From contig JABDKD010000044.1 of the NCBI GenBank assembly GCA_013003215.1, forward strand, positions 1 through 57,187: 57,187 bases of DNA. Reading direction: 5' to 3'. The stretch is from Pyrinomonadaceae bacterium (GTDB lineage: Bacteria > Acidobacteriota > Blastocatellia > Pyrinomonadales > Pyrinomonadaceae). Below, in pieces: positions 25,330 to 34,355 of this stretch (its first letter is position 1; each line of letters starts with the position of its first letter). A program made the position numbers and the translations under genes. The notes beneath the pieces are model-generated. The model was not told where the DNA came from. It saw nothing but the letters and a program-made list of their open reading frames with translations, and ran no database searches.

Positions 25330-27921
25330 ATGCGCTATTTTTGCGCCGTCGTGTGGATTGTTTTGCTCGGTATCCTTGCCCTCCCGGTTACGGCACAGGT
25401 ACGGCCTGTCTATGACATGGGTGCTGTCGGACTCGGGCAGAAGCTCAAGCGGATCGCGAACACAAAGCGGGTGATGCATATAGGTGCTCATCCCGATGAC
25501 GAGGACTCGGGAATGCTCGCGTATCTTGCGCGAAGGGAAAATGCCAGAACTGTCTACTTGTCTTTAACGCGGGGCGACGGTGGTCAGAATGTAATCGGCC
25601 CCGAGTTGTTTGAGGCATTGGGGATTATCCGATCAGAGGAACTCCTACAGGCACGTACTCTCGATGGAGCCGAACAGATGTTTACCCGTGCGTTTGACTA
25701 CGGCTATTCAAAAACTCTTGCGGAAGCGCAAAAATTCTGGGACGAGGATCTGATCAAGTGTGATGTAGTGCGGGCGATACGCCTGTTTCGGCCGCAGGTT
25801 GTGATCCCGAGGTTTTCGGGCACACCAAATGACGGTCATGGTCAGCACCAGTTTGCCGGGTATATCTCGCCGATTGCAGTCAAAGCTGCGGCCGATCCCA
25901 ATCAATGCAAAGACGTTGGTCCGCCGTGGAAAGTGACAAAGTTTTATGTCGGACGGGGATTTCGCGATAGGAATGAGCCGACTCTGAGTATGAATACCGG
26001 TGAATATGATCACCTACTGGGAAGAAGTTATTTTGAGATCGCCCTTCAGGGGCGCAGCCAGCACAAGTCCCAGGAACAAGGGTTTATTGAAATCAAAGGG
26101 GAAAGGACTTCGGGTGTGAATTTGACTGAAAGCGACCTGGTTGTACGGGGCGCCGAAGACAGTGTGTTTGACGGATTGGATACCTCGTTTGCTAGCCTCG
26201 TGGGCGACAGGCTCGGTGTCGCGGCCAGTCTGCGAAGCATCCAAAGTGATTTCGAAAATGACGTTTCAAAGTTAACCCTTTCAAACCCAGTTTTAGCGAC
26301 CGATGCATTGATAAGGCTCAGGAGCCGTTTGCGAGGTTTGGTCGAAACTCAAAAGGAATTGTCTGACCGCGATCGCTCAAACATCAAGGAAAAGATCAAC
26401 GAGATAGATAATGCCGTCTTGCATGCCTCGGGACTTCAGATCGATGCCCTTTCGGGTTCAGAGACCGTTGCGGATGAGGAATCGGTCGGAGTCAAAGTTA
26501 ATGTATTCGCGCCGGAAGGATCGGGTATTGAGATCAAAGATATCTATCTTGACACACCGGAAGGCTGGTATATCGATGACCCCAAACCGGTCGAGCCGGA
26601 CAATTCTTTCTTCGCAAGATTCTTTCGTGAAAAACCAACGGTATCCAAGGCGTTTGATGTGACTGTTCCGATGTTTGCAAATCCGACTCAACCGTACTTT
26701 CTGGAGGAGACAAGGAAGGGCTACGAATATTACTGGCAGAATGACGGCAACCGCAATCGCCCATTTCAGCCTGAGCTGATGACCGCGATTGTCGAGGCCG
26801 TGATCGAAGGGGAGGAATTCACTTTTCATCGTCCGGTCGAATATAGATTTGCAGATCCCACGCGCGGCGAACTGAGGCGCAATCTGAACGTCGTGCCAAA
26901 ACTATCGGTAGATCTGGACCAGCAACTGATCATTGTAAAGAGGGGTGGCGGTGAGATCAGAAGACACGTTTCGGTTAACGTACGCAACTATTCATCAAAA
27001 CCGATCAATGGAAAGGTTGCGCTTGTGACTCCGAAGGGATTTAGTGCTTCCTCAAAAGAGAATGCATTTTCGTTCAAGAAGGAGGGTGAGTCTGCTTCCT
27101 TCGATTTTGAGATCAAATTGAGCGGGGACACAAAACCCGGTGACTATCAGCTTCGGGCAGTAGCGGAGATCGACGGCCGCAGGTACACGCAATCGATGAA
27201 CACGGTAGCGTATGAACACATACAGACTCATCGTTATTATACGCCCGCACAAACGCGAGTGGTCGTCGCTGATCTCGCGACCGCTCCAGTGAAGATTGGG
27301 TATGTCATGGGGAGCGGTGATTCCGGGCCGGATGCGCTTCGACAGATGGGTTTCGAGGTAGAACTGCTTGATGATAAACGGCTTGCGAGCATAGATTTTT
27401 CCCGCTTCGATACGGTCGTGATCGGAATCAGAGCCTCTGAGACCAACCCGGCGTTTATCGCAAACAATGCACGACTGCTTGAGTACGTGAAGAACGGCGG
27501 TACGATGATCGTCCAGTACCAAAAGTTTCCGTTTCAAAGGCTAAACCTGGCTCCTTACCCGATTCGTTTCAACGCGAGGGTTTCCGAGGAGGATGCGAAG
27601 GTGACGATTCTGAAGCCCGGACATCCCGTTTTTAACTTCCCGAACAAGATTACGCAGAAAGATTTCGAAGGCTGGGTACAGGAGCGCAACCTATATGCCT
27701 TTAGATCCTTCGACGAGAAATACACGCCATTGCTTGAATCGCATGATACCGGCGAGGAGCCGAACAACGGAGGAATGGTCATCGCGGATTACGGTGAAGG
27801 GAAGTACATGTATGTTTCTTATGCCTTTTTCCGGCAGCTTCCCGCGGGAGTTCCCGGTGCGTATCGTCTATTTTCAAACATTGTCTCTTTAGGGGAAAAG
27901 AAACGAATAAGGAGTGAATAA
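25330..27921 (+). CDS. Large exported PIG-L (LmbE-like) family deacetylase
   Basis: 863 residues. Signal peptide (CAVVWIVLLGILALPVTAQ), then a PIG-L deacetylase at ~residues 45-280 with zinc ligands in HIGAHPDDEDSG and GTPNDGHGQHQFAG. The remaining ~580 residues are beta-rich; the last ~220 (PVKIGYVMGSGDSGPDALRQ, FDTVVIGIRASETNP, GGTMIVQYQ) look like a glutamine-amidotransferase/ThuA-type fold. Likely a periplasmic N-deacetylase of amino sugars or sugar conjugates. GGAGA at 25320-25324 supports ATG 25330 over ATG 25306. Confidence 0.82.
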   Translation: MRYFCAVVWIVLLGILALPVTAQVRPVYDMGAVGLGQKLKRIANTKRVMHIGAHPDDEDSGMLAYLARRENARTVYLSLTRGDGGQNVIGPELFEALGIIRSEELLQARTLDGAEQMFTRAFDYGYSKTLAEAQKFWDEDLIKCDVVRAIRLFRPQVVIPRFSGTPNDGHGQHQFAGYISPIAVKAAADPNQCKDVGPPWKVTKFYVGRGFRDRNEPTLSMNTGEYDHLLGRSYFEIALQGRSQHKSQEQGFIEIKGERTSGVNLTESDLVVRGAEDSVFDGLDTSFASLVGDRLGVAASLRSIQSDFENDVSKLTLSNPVLATDALIRLRSRLRGLVETQKELSDRDRSNIKEKINEIDNAVLHASGLQIDALSGSETVADEESVGVKVNVFAPEGSGIEIKDIYLDTPEGWYIDDPKPVEPDNSFFARFFREKPTVSKAFDVTVPMFANPTQPYFLEETRKGYEYYWQNDGNRNRPFQPELMTAIVEAVIEGEEFTFHRPVEYRFADPTRGELRRNLNVVPKLSVDLDQQLIIVKRGGGEIRRHVSVNVRNYSSKPINGKVALVTPKGFSASSKENAFSFKKEGESASFDFEIKLSGDTKPGDYQLRAVAEIDGRRYTQSMNTVAYEHIQTHRYYTPAQTRVVVADLATAPVKIGYVMGSGDSGPDALRQMGFEVELLDDKRLASIDFSRFDTVVIGIRASETNPAFIANNARLLEYVKNGGTMIVQYQKFPFQRLNLAPYPIRFNARVSEEDAKVTILKPGHPVFNFPNKITQKDFEGWVQERNLYAFRSFDEKYTPLLESHDTGEEPNNGGMVIADYGEGKYMYVSYAFFRQLPAGVPGAYRLFSNIVSLGEKKRIRSE

Positions 27922-27922
27922 T

Positions 27923-29005
27923 ATGAATATTCCAACAGAACCGATAGGCAGTCTGCCTAGATCGAAGAAACTTCAGGAAGCCATGGAGGGCTTCGCGCAA
28001 GGACAGGTTACCGCAGAAACCCTTGATGAGTTCTTTGATGAGGCCGTATCCGAAACGATCGAAAAGTTCGAAAGTACAGGCTCGGCAATTATTACAGATG
28101 GAGAACAAACAAAACCAAGTTTTGCGACGTACCCACTCGCCGGATTAACGAATCTGGCCCCTGATGGTGTCGTGATTCCATTTGAGGATGGACACGAGCG
28201 ACAGCTTCCGCGGCTTACAGGCGGTCCCTTTAAGTATGGAGAATTCGCGGGTTCTTACCTGCCTCGAGCAAAAAGGTTTGCGGAGAAACCGCTTAAGCAG
28301 GCGGTTATTTCGGCATCTGCAATGTCTCTCCTATACCCGGCGGATGAGCTTGACGAATACACACGCGAGAGCTTTATAGCGGACCTCGTGGATCAGGCTG
28401 TTGAAGATATCAAAAGTTGTTTTGAGAATGGTGCGGAAACCGTACAAATCGATTTTACCGAAGGCCGTTTGTCTCTGAAACTTGATCCTTCAAAAGCATT
28501 GCTCAGGCAATTTGTGGACTTGAATAATCAGGTTCTTTCACACTTCTCTTCGGAAGAGAAGTCAAGAATCGGAGTTCACACGTGCCCCGGCGGTGATCAG
28601 GACTCAACACACAGTGCGGATGTTGACTATACCGATTTGATTCCAACTCTAATGGAGTTGGATGTCGGAAAGTTCTATTTTCAAATGGCGAGCGAGGCCC
28701 ATCCGGACCGGGCGCTTACTCAAATCGCTGAGAATCTGAAGCCCGGACAGAGAGCTTTTATCGGAGTGATAAATGTAATCGATGAAGTGGTTGAAACAGC
28801 GGAAACTGTTCGGGAGCGCGTGCTCAACGCAGCCAAGTTTATTCCAGTGGAACAGCTTGGAACCACAGATGACTGTGGCTTTTCGCCGTTTAGTGATGAC
28901 ATAGCGACGTCCCGAGAAATTGCTTTTGCAAAGATAAAAGCGAGGGTCGATGGGACTCGCCTCGCAGAGGATGTTCTGGATTTTGGCAGAACTGCAAATG
29001 CCTGA
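27923..29005 (+). CDS. MetE-like cobalamin-independent methyltransferase
   Basis: 360-residue protein like the catalytic half of methionine synthase MetE (UROD/MetE-like fold). Zinc ligands are visible in GVHTCPGGDQD, in MASE and in DDCGFSPF; PTEPIGSLPRS and TDGEQTKPSF are also conserved. The N-terminal half of classical MetE is absent. Such core proteins may transfer methyl to homocysteine from an unusual donor, or act as CoM-type lyases. AAGGAG nine bases upstream fixes ATG 27923. It overlaps the next gene by eight bases. Confidence 0.82.
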   Translation: MNIPTEPIGSLPRSKKLQEAMEGFAQGQVTAETLDEFFDEAVSETIEKFESTGSAIITDGEQTKPSFATYPLAGLTNLAPDGVVIPFEDGHERQLPRLTGGPFKYGEFAGSYLPRAKRFAEKPLKQAVISASAMSLLYPADELDEYTRESFIADLVDQAVEDIKSCFENGAETVQIDFTEGRLSLKLDPSKALLRQFVDLNNQVLSHFSSEEKSRIGVHTCPGGDQDSTHSADVDYTDLIPTLMELDVGKFYFQMASEAHPDRALTQIAENLKPGQRAFIGVINVIDEVVETAETVRERVLNAAKFIPVEQLGTTDDCGFSPFSDDIATSREIAFAKIKARVDGTRLAEDVLDFGRTANA

Positions 29006-29903
29006 AAAGTGGGATGCAGATAGAGAGCTGACGGGCGAAATGGTACGGGCAGCGCTACAAGAAGCGTTGCCCGCATCGGAATCGTTGTCTCTAGAATATC
29101 TCGGTTCCGGTTGGGACTTTGATGCGTACCTCGCTAATAAAACATATGTCGCACGCTTTCCCAGACGAAAGGCCGTTGCCGAGAATCTCCCTAGAGAAGT
29201 TACGATATCTGAGACAGTGCGCGAATTAGTAGGAAGCGCATTTGAACTTCCATGTCTTGAGATTCGCGGCAAAGACCAGACACATTTTCATTACCCTTTT
29301 CTCCTTCAAAACTATATACCCGGCGTTGATCTGGATGAACTCGAGCATCCAAGTGACGAACTCGCGCGTGACCTTGGAAAAGCTCTGGGCATACTTCATG
29401 GAGTTCCGGTATCAATCGATCGGGACGGTTTTTTCGGTCGCGATATTCGGGACTGCATGGAATCGTTTGATGATGTTCTCAAAAAGGCGGCGGAGGATAG
29501 AGCACTGGAGACTACAATCCCTGAAGCATATGAATGGCTTGGAGGTTTTCCTGACATTCCTGACGACTACACCGGGCCCGAACGTTTTATTCACGATGAT
29601 CTTTGTGCTGATCACATCATTGTAAACCCTGAAACGGGCAAACTTTTGGGAATCATCGACTGGAGCGATGCTGCCTTTGGCGATCCGGTTCTCGATTTCA
29701 TCGTATTTGTTATGTCTTACGGTTATGAGTTCTGTGATTCCGTTTTGGAGAATTATGAACTGGATGTCGACACCGGATTCCGTGAAAGACTGGAGTTCTT
29801 TGCTAAGACACTTTCAATCGAATGGTTCTTCGAGGATGTGAAGAGGAACAAAGACCTGGCCAAACATAGTGTTTGGGTCAAAAACGCCTTCCGGCTTGTT
29901 TAA
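28998..29903 (+). CDS. APH-family (macrolide-type) phosphotransferase
   Basis: 301-residue kinase-fold enzyme. Seen are the ATP-side GSGWDFDAYLANKTYVARFP, the catalytic FIHDDLCADHIIVN and the metal-binding LGIIDWSDAAFGDPVLDF, closest to the MphA/APH(2'')-like branch. Start ATG 28998 lies within the end of the MetE-like gene. Pairing with a methyltransferase suggests a metabolic substrate, but this is inference. Confidence 0.82.
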   Translation: MPEKWDADRELTGEMVRAALQEALPASESLSLEYLGSGWDFDAYLANKTYVARFPRRKAVAENLPREVTISETVRELVGSAFELPCLEIRGKDQTHFHYPFLLQNYIPGVDLDELEHPSDELARDLGKALGILHGVPVSIDRDGFFGRDIRDCMESFDDVLKKAAEDRALETTIPEAYEWLGGFPDIPDDYTGPERFIHDDLCADHIIVNPETGKLLGIIDWSDAAFGDPVLDFIVFVMSYGYEFCDSVLENYELDVDTGFRERLEFFAKTLSIEWFFEDVKRNKDLAKHSVWVKNAFRLV

Positions 29904-29920
29904 GCCTCGGCTTAAAATTG

Positions 29921-29950
29921 TTTACTTCAAAGAATCATCTGCGATAGAAT
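29921..29950 (+). promoter_or_regulatory. Possible sigma-70-type promoter
   Basis: TTTACT (29921-29926), an 18-base spacer and TAGAAT (29945-29950), each a partial match to consensus, 44 bases before the ATG of the next gene. Sequence-only call. Confidence 0.35.
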
Positions 29951-29994
29951 TTAAATAGCTCACCCGGTGTGTGAGTCCCTCCTGTTGCACAAAG

Positions 29995-30636
29995 ATGATT
30001 GATTCCAGCATTCCCAAAAACCTAAAGGATCAAATTAGAAGAGAGCTTGAGATCGGTGAGAGTATCGTCTGGTCCGGGATGCCGATTCGAAGGTTCTTTA
30101 CGCCCGCCGCAACCGCGACATTTCTATTCGGTATTCCGTGGACAGCTTTCGCGATCTTCTGGACGATCGGTGCAGGGATTGGCACGCTTTTTACCTCAAA
30201 TGGGTTTAGCCTGTTTAGTCTTTTTCCTCTATTTGGCATTCCATTCGTACTGATCGGGCTAGGGATGCTTTCAGCTCCTTTGGCGGCCTACAAAAAATCA
30301 GGCAAAACGGCATACGTAATAACTGACCGCCGGGCCATCACCTTTGAGGGTGGGAGCTCTACAGTTGTCCGCAGTTATCCTCCGGAAAAACTTAGAGATA
30401 TCTATCGGAGCGAAAAGCGGAATGGTTCCGGCGACGTGATCATAAAGCTTCACGCCTGGCGGGATTCCGATGGCGACAAATCGACACAAGAACTTGGATT
30501 CCACGGCGTGCACGATGTAAGAAAGGTTGAATCTCTGCTTAAGAAGCTTGCGGCCAGGGCCCCTCAAACTGCTACCCGAATAGATCGAGTTCCGGATCAA
30601 ACTCCGCAGCGCATCTATCCGAACGTTTTAAATTAG
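29995..30636 (+). CDS. Membrane protein with bacterial PH-like domain
   Basis: 213 residues. The N-terminal ELEIGESIVWSGMPIRR is the typical opening of proteins with YdbT/bPH-type domains. Two membrane segments (ATFLFGIPWTAFAIFWTIGA and FGIPFVLIGLGMLSAP) precede the soluble part with the signature YVITDRRAITFEGG. Function unknown, probably membrane-associated. A GTG at 29971 would add eight residues; I prefer ATG 29995. A terminator follows. Confidence 0.7.
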   Translation: MIDSSIPKNLKDQIRRELEIGESIVWSGMPIRRFFTPAATATFLFGIPWTAFAIFWTIGAGIGTLFTSNGFSLFSLFPLFGIPFVLIGLGMLSAPLAAYKKSGKTAYVITDRRAITFEGGSSTVVRSYPPEKLRDIYRSEKRNGSGDVIIKLHAWRDSDGDKSTQELGFHGVHDVRKVESLLKKLAARAPQTATRIDRVPDQTPQRIYPNVLN

Positions 30637-30653
30637 ATTTCGAATACAAAATA

Positions 30654-30682
30654 GCCGCCGCGGTTTCCCGCGACGGCCTTTT
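30654..30682. terminator. Bidirectional hairpin terminator
   Basis: GCCG-C-CGCGG, loop TTTC, matching arm to 30677 with one mismatch, then CTTTTC on the + strand. On the - strand the stem is followed by TATTTTG. It separates the converging PH-domain and 3D-domain genes. Confidence 0.75.
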
Positions 30683-30705
30683 CTAATCAATATTCTAAGA
30701 CAAGG

Positions 30706-31218
30706 CTACCTTCTTCGGCGATTCCTTCTCTTTTTCTTTTTCTTGGCTTTCGAGACGACTTTTACCGAAACTGTGCGTCTGCCCCAACGTCGGGCCTCTG
30801 CACAACTCGGAACCCAGATGTCCAAAATGCGTCCTTTGATCTTTCCACCGGTGTCTGCCACAAGATATTTACCCGTGTAGCGTCCGCCAGACATATGAAT
30901 TCTTGTTCCAAGCGGAAGAATTCTTGGGTCTGCAGCGACGATGCCTCTGCGTACGTAACGTCCCGAAGCGGTTTTGCCGCGAAGACAATATGCAGTTGCT
31001 CTATAACGTCCGGCTGCCGAGCTGGCCACCGCGCTTGTTTCTACAGTAAAATTAAAACTCTCAAAATTTGATGCTAAAAATCCGTCAGCTTCTTGAATGC
31101 TCTGGTGCGAATCCTTCGCTGAGAGTGTTACAGCTTCTACATCTGATCCGACGTATGCTACGCCCGCAATTAGCGCGATCAGAAAAAGAAACGAACATAC
31201 TCTAGCTACGTTTCTCAT
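30706..31218 (-). CDS. Exported 3D-domain (RlpA/MltA-like beta-barrel) protein
   Basis: 170 residues. A signal segment (CSFLFLIALIAGVAYVG) is followed by a low-complexity linker and a 3D domain: ATAYCLRGKTASG, GIVAADPRILPLGTRIH, LVADTGGKIKGRILDIWV, with the three conserved Asp residues. The C terminus is a strongly basic tail (KKKKKRRNRRRR) that might bind peptidoglycan-linked polymers or membrane. Likely acts on or binds cell wall. GGAGAATG eight bases before the ATG supports the start. Confidence 0.82.
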   Translation of the reverse strand: MRNVARVCSFLFLIALIAGVAYVGSDVEAVTLSAKDSHQSIQEADGFLASNFESFNFTVETSAVASSAAGRYRATAYCLRGKTASGRYVRRGIVAADPRILPLGTRIHMSGGRYTGKYLVADTGGKIKGRILDIWVPSCAEARRWGRRTVSVKVVSKAKKKKKRRNRRRR

Positions 31219-31542
31219 CGTTCATTCTCCTATATATATTTAAAACAACGGTCTAATAAAAAACGGTGCATATAAGCACCTTCTCTGAAATTCTTAAATG
31301 TAATTGACCGAAAATATTCTTACTTAATATATGTTCTGTCAGCTTCCTGCCAGAACAACTTAAGACCCTAACATAGCGATTTGGGTATTGTCTAGCCAAG
31401 AAATGACTCAAAACGACACAAATCGAGTGCATTTTGGGAGCTCTGAAGGCCTGCGCGAAATGCCAATCTCGAGGAATTTTGTTAGACTTATGCGGTCTGA
31501 TTCTAGATCACACAAACAAAATCTTGGAGATTGTTTTTAGAT
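31219..31542. other. 324-base divergent control region
   Basis: AT-rich gap between the 3D-domain gene and the PilZ gene. It contains two hairpins: GGTGC-ATATAA-GCACC at 31265-31280 and GTTCTG...CAGAAC at 31333-31356 with an inner CAG-CTTC-CTG stem. These could be leader or operator structures. I see no gene and no repeat array here. Confidence 0.5.
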
Positions 31543-31908
31543 ATGCAGGAACGCCGTAGAGGGACCCGACACGTCGTCTCGTTTCCAATCAGGATTACAT
31601 GGAAAGGTGAGGACGGAAAGAAGCTGGTCGAAGAGGGTTTGACCGAGAACGTAGGGCCGAGGGGTGCACTGGTATATCTCCCGCGAGTGCTTCCGGACGT
31701 TGGCTCAAAAGTGAAACTCACAATCACTGAAAATCCCGAGGATGAGGTGACGGTACAGGCCGCAGTACTAAGGTTGGAGCGTAATGCATCCCACCCGCAA
31801 GCGGCCCTGCAACTTACAAAGCAGTTTAGGCTTTGGAAGGAGAAGGTTTGGGAGTACGCCGGAAATCTTCTCGATAATGAGAAACCCGAAGAATATGAAG
31901 AGTGGTAG
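31543..31908 (+). CDS. PilZ-domain protein
   Basis: 121 residues. The c-di-GMP-binding pattern is partly present: RRRGTRH at the N terminus gives the RxxxR box, while the second motif reads TENVGPRGALV instead of D/N-x-S-x-x-G, so binding is uncertain. Stand-alone PilZ proteins usually regulate motility or exopolysaccharide. I chose ATG 31543; a TTG at 31531 is possible. Confidence 0.78.
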   Translation: MQERRRGTRHVVSFPIRITWKGEDGKKLVEEGLTENVGPRGALVYLPRVLPDVGSKVKLTITENPEDEVTVQAAVLRLERNASHPQAALQLTKQFRLWKEKVWEYAGNLLDNEKPEEYEEW

Positions 31909-31949
31909 AACCGATGAGTGCTGAGTCAGGCTCACAAATTCTATAAGTT

Positions 31950-33095
31950 ATGAAAGTATTGGTTTTAGGCGCCGGGCGAATGGGCTACGGCGCTGTTTTT
32001 GATTTGATCAACAATTCGCCTGATGTGACGTCAGTTACTGTAGCTGATGCGGAGGAGTCGAAGCTGGCGGCTATACGTGATCTCATCGATTCTCCGCGTT
32101 TGGAGGCTGTTCATCTCGATGTTTCAAAATACGAGAGTACGGTTTCTCTTATGAACCGCCACGACTCCGCGGTTTCCTGCGTGAATTACTGGTTCAATGT
32201 CGAGCTTTCAAAGATCGCAGTCGAGACCATGACGAATTTCTGTGATCTTGGAGGAAACAATACCGTGGTCGACCGCCAGTTGGCGCTTGACGAAAAAGCG
32301 GCATTCGTTGGAATCAATATAATTCCGGATTGCGGCCTGGCACCTGGAATGGTCTCTGTCCTGGCAGCCCATGGGGCAAAGCGTTTTGACTCCTTGGATG
32401 AGATCCATATTAGGGTTGGTGGGTTACCGCAAGAGCCGAAGACCGCACTTAACTACCAACTCGTCTTTTCGGTCGAAGGTCTTATTAATGAATACATCGA
32501 AAAAGCACGCGTAATACGCAACGGGGAAATTGTAGAAATTGACTCAATGACGGAAGTCGAGACACTTGCGTTTGACGGGTTTCCTCCATTGGAAGCGTTC
32601 CAAACTTCAGGAGGGACGTCCACGCTTCCGGATACCTTCAAAGATCAGATACGGGAACTCGATTACAAAACGATCAGGTACGCCGGTCACTGCGAGAAGT
32701 TCAAGATGATGATCGACATCGGGCTATGTGGAAGCGATGATTTGGAGGTCGATGGCAAGATGGTAAAGCCTCGGAGGGTATTCGGAAAGCTTCTCGAGCG
32801 TTACCTGCCTGCAGATGAGCCTGATTATGTATTGGTAAGGCTGGATTTCAAAGGGAAGATGGATGGAGGTGAGTCGACACTTCGCTACGATATAGTTGAT
32901 CAGCATGATGAAGAAACGGGCCTCAGTGCGATGATGCGTACGACCTCATTCCCAGCTTCAATCATCGCTCAAATGATGGCGAGAGGTGAAGTTACACGAA
33001 GAGGTGCGACGCCCCAGGAAACTGTGATTGACCCGGAAAAGTTTGTTGCTGAATTGGATCGTCGAAATATTAAGATTAAGCAGAGCTGGGGTTAA
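31950..33095 (+). CDS. Saccharopine dehydrogenase-like NAD(P)-binding protein
   Basis: 381 residues. N-terminal Rossmann fold MKVLVLGAGRMGYGAVFDL, then CDLGGNNTVVDRQ and IIPDCGLAPGMVSVLAAHGA, as in lysine 6-dehydrogenase and saccharopine reductases. It may take part in lysine degradation or synthesis; the substrate is not determined by sequence. It lies 41 bases after the PilZ gene, whose gap includes the word GAGTGCTGAGTC. Confidence 0.82.
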   Translation: MKVLVLGAGRMGYGAVFDLINNSPDVTSVTVADAEESKLAAIRDLIDSPRLEAVHLDVSKYESTVSLMNRHDSAVSCVNYWFNVELSKIAVETMTNFCDLGGNNTVVDRQLALDEKAAFVGINIIPDCGLAPGMVSVLAAHGAKRFDSLDEIHIRVGGLPQEPKTALNYQLVFSVEGLINEYIEKARVIRNGEIVEIDSMTEVETLAFDGFPPLEAFQTSGGTSTLPDTFKDQIRELDYKTIRYAGHCEKFKMMIDIGLCGSDDLEVDGKMVKPRRVFGKLLERYLPADEPDYVLVRLDFKGKMDGGESTLRYDIVDQHDEETGLSAMMRTTSFPASIIAQMMARGEVTRRGATPQETVIDPEKFVAELDRRNIKIKQSWG

Positions 33096-33350
33096 AGTGC
33101 ATGGGACATCGGAAGAAAATGGAAGATGTCCGATCCATTGAGTGTTTGCCTTGAACCTGGGACCTCAAACTTGGCATATCACGCCCCTCCAGGGCTAAAA
33201 TATTCTTTTTCGTCATTGCCCAGATGCTGCGGACTGGCGGCCTCACAACTGGCTAGGATCCCGCCGCGCTTTCAGCGCTATCAATGAATTCCGGATTTGC
33301 GTTATCTTTCTTGGAACTTGGAACTTGGAACTTGGAACTTGAAACTAAGA
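33096..33350. repeat. Heptamer arrays and small hairpins between converging genes
   Basis: Left part ~33150-33180 reads GAACCTG, GGACCTC, AAACTTG. The right part has four perfect GAACTTG copies (33314-33341) then AAACTAA. Between them are hairpins GCCC...GGGC (33183-33195) and GCGCT-TTC-AGCGC (33266-33278) of the same style as at 17.4 and 45.8 kb. No gene is visible in this 289-base gap. Confidence 0.65.
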
Positions 33351-33352
33351 AA

Positions 33353-33378
33353 GGCTGCCGGAGACGGCAGCCTTTTTT
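33353..33378 (+). terminator. Strong rho-independent terminator
   Basis: GGCTGCCG, loop GAGA, CGGCAGCC, then six T. It serves the + strand saccharopine-dehydrogenase-like gene and, with weaker flanks, may also stop the converging sigma-factor transcript. Confidence 0.88.
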
Positions 33379-33384
33379 AGTTTC

Positions 33385-34053
33385 TTAAATTCTTGCCAGC
33401 AATCGCGGCGGGGCTTTTCGCTTCAGGAGCTTCCTGAGCTTCAGTCTCGCCTTATGCAGCTGGGATTTGCTTGTACCCACCGAGCAGCCGAGTATCCTTG
33501 CAACTTCCTCGTGTTCAAATCCCTCAATATCGTGAAGGATAAATACGTTTCTGTAGCCATTGGGTAGTTCCTTGATCGCGTTATCCAGGGCGATCTTATC
33601 AACTACAGGCATCTTTCCCGGCTTTTCAGATCCACGAACGATCTGCACCGGAGTGTCGCCTTCCTCAGTGGTTTTCTCAAACTTAACCGTGCGCTTACGG
33701 AAATGCATCAAGACCTGGTTAACCGTCAGGCGGTGCAGCCAAGTTGTGAATGCCGAGTCACCTCGAAAGCTTCCTATCTTCCGGTGAAGCTGAATAAAGA
33801 CGTCTTGTGTGAGATCTTCCGCTTCGTTCGAATTTTTCAACATCCGAAGACAAATTGCGTAGACCCTGCGGTGATGGCGATTATAGACTTCCTCAAAAGC
33901 CACCATGTCGCCGTCAGACGATGCCTGGGACAGTTCGTAGTCACTCATAGCGGTAACGTCCTGGATCGTCTTTTGCTTCGCCTTCGATTTGCTCGAAGCT
34001 TTCGAAGCATCACCTTGCAAAACCGGAAAATTCAATGTTTCAGTAGTTGCCAT
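33385..34053 (-). CDS. RNA polymerase sigma-70 family factor (ECF-like)
   Basis: 222 residues. Region 2 is [20 protein letters not shown] and onward to [20 protein letters not shown]; region 4 is [20 protein letters not shown] then [20 protein letters not shown]. Region 3 is absent, as in ECF factors. A ~40-residue lysine/serine-rich N-terminal extension is unusual. No anti-sigma gene is adjacent. Confidence 0.9.
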   Translation of the reverse strand: MATTETLNFPVLQGDASKASSKSKAKQKTIQDVTAMSDYELSQASSDGDMVAFEEVYNRHHRRVYAICLRMLKNSNEAEDLTQDVFIQLHRKIGSFRGDSAFTTWLHRLTVNQVLMHFRKRTVKFEKTTEEGDTPVQIVRGSEKPGKMPVVDKIALDNAIKELPNGYRNVFILHDIEGFEHEEVARILGCSVGTSKSQLHKARLKLRKLLKRKAPPRLLARI

Positions 34054-34097
34054 TCTTCTATCCCCCCGGGATTACTATCTACAATTGCCGTGCCAAA

Positions 34098-34126
34098 CCA
34101 CTGTTTTTCTTACAGTGTCTATTATA
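34098..34126 (-). promoter_or_regulatory. Possible promoter and dyad before the sigma-factor gene
   Basis: On the - strand a perfect TATAAT lies at 34126-34121, without a clear -35. Just downstream is a dyad, CACTG-N9-CAGTG on the + strand at 34098-34116, well placed for an operator. The sigma factor ATG is at 34053. Confidence 0.4.
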
Positions 34127-34207
34127 TGCCAATAAATACGGGGATTTATTCCTATTAAATCCGCGGACATACTTATTTGTTCGTCTTTCATCTGATAATA
34201 GATTTAA

Positions 34208-34262
34208 ACCAAAAGGTGTATCCCGCTACCAATTGGGTAGAATATTCCTTTTACCAACCGGT
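34208..34262. promoter_or_regulatory. Three ACC-N4-GGT dyads
   Basis: ACC-AAAA-GGT at 34208-34217, ACCAATTGGGT at 34228-34238 (within CTACCAATTGGGTAG) and ACC-AACC-GGT at 34253-34262, roughly 20 and 25 bases apart. They lie in the 302-base divergent gap between the sigma-factor gene and the gene at 34356, which holds no other gene. Could be a regulator binding array. Confidence 0.4.
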
Positions 34263-34355
34263 AGAAATTGAACGTTTTGGCGCGGATTTTGTTGCATTCT
34301 CTTTATTTCCCTTTTTAGACCGGGGTGTTACTATCTCGTTTATTAAGCTGATTCT

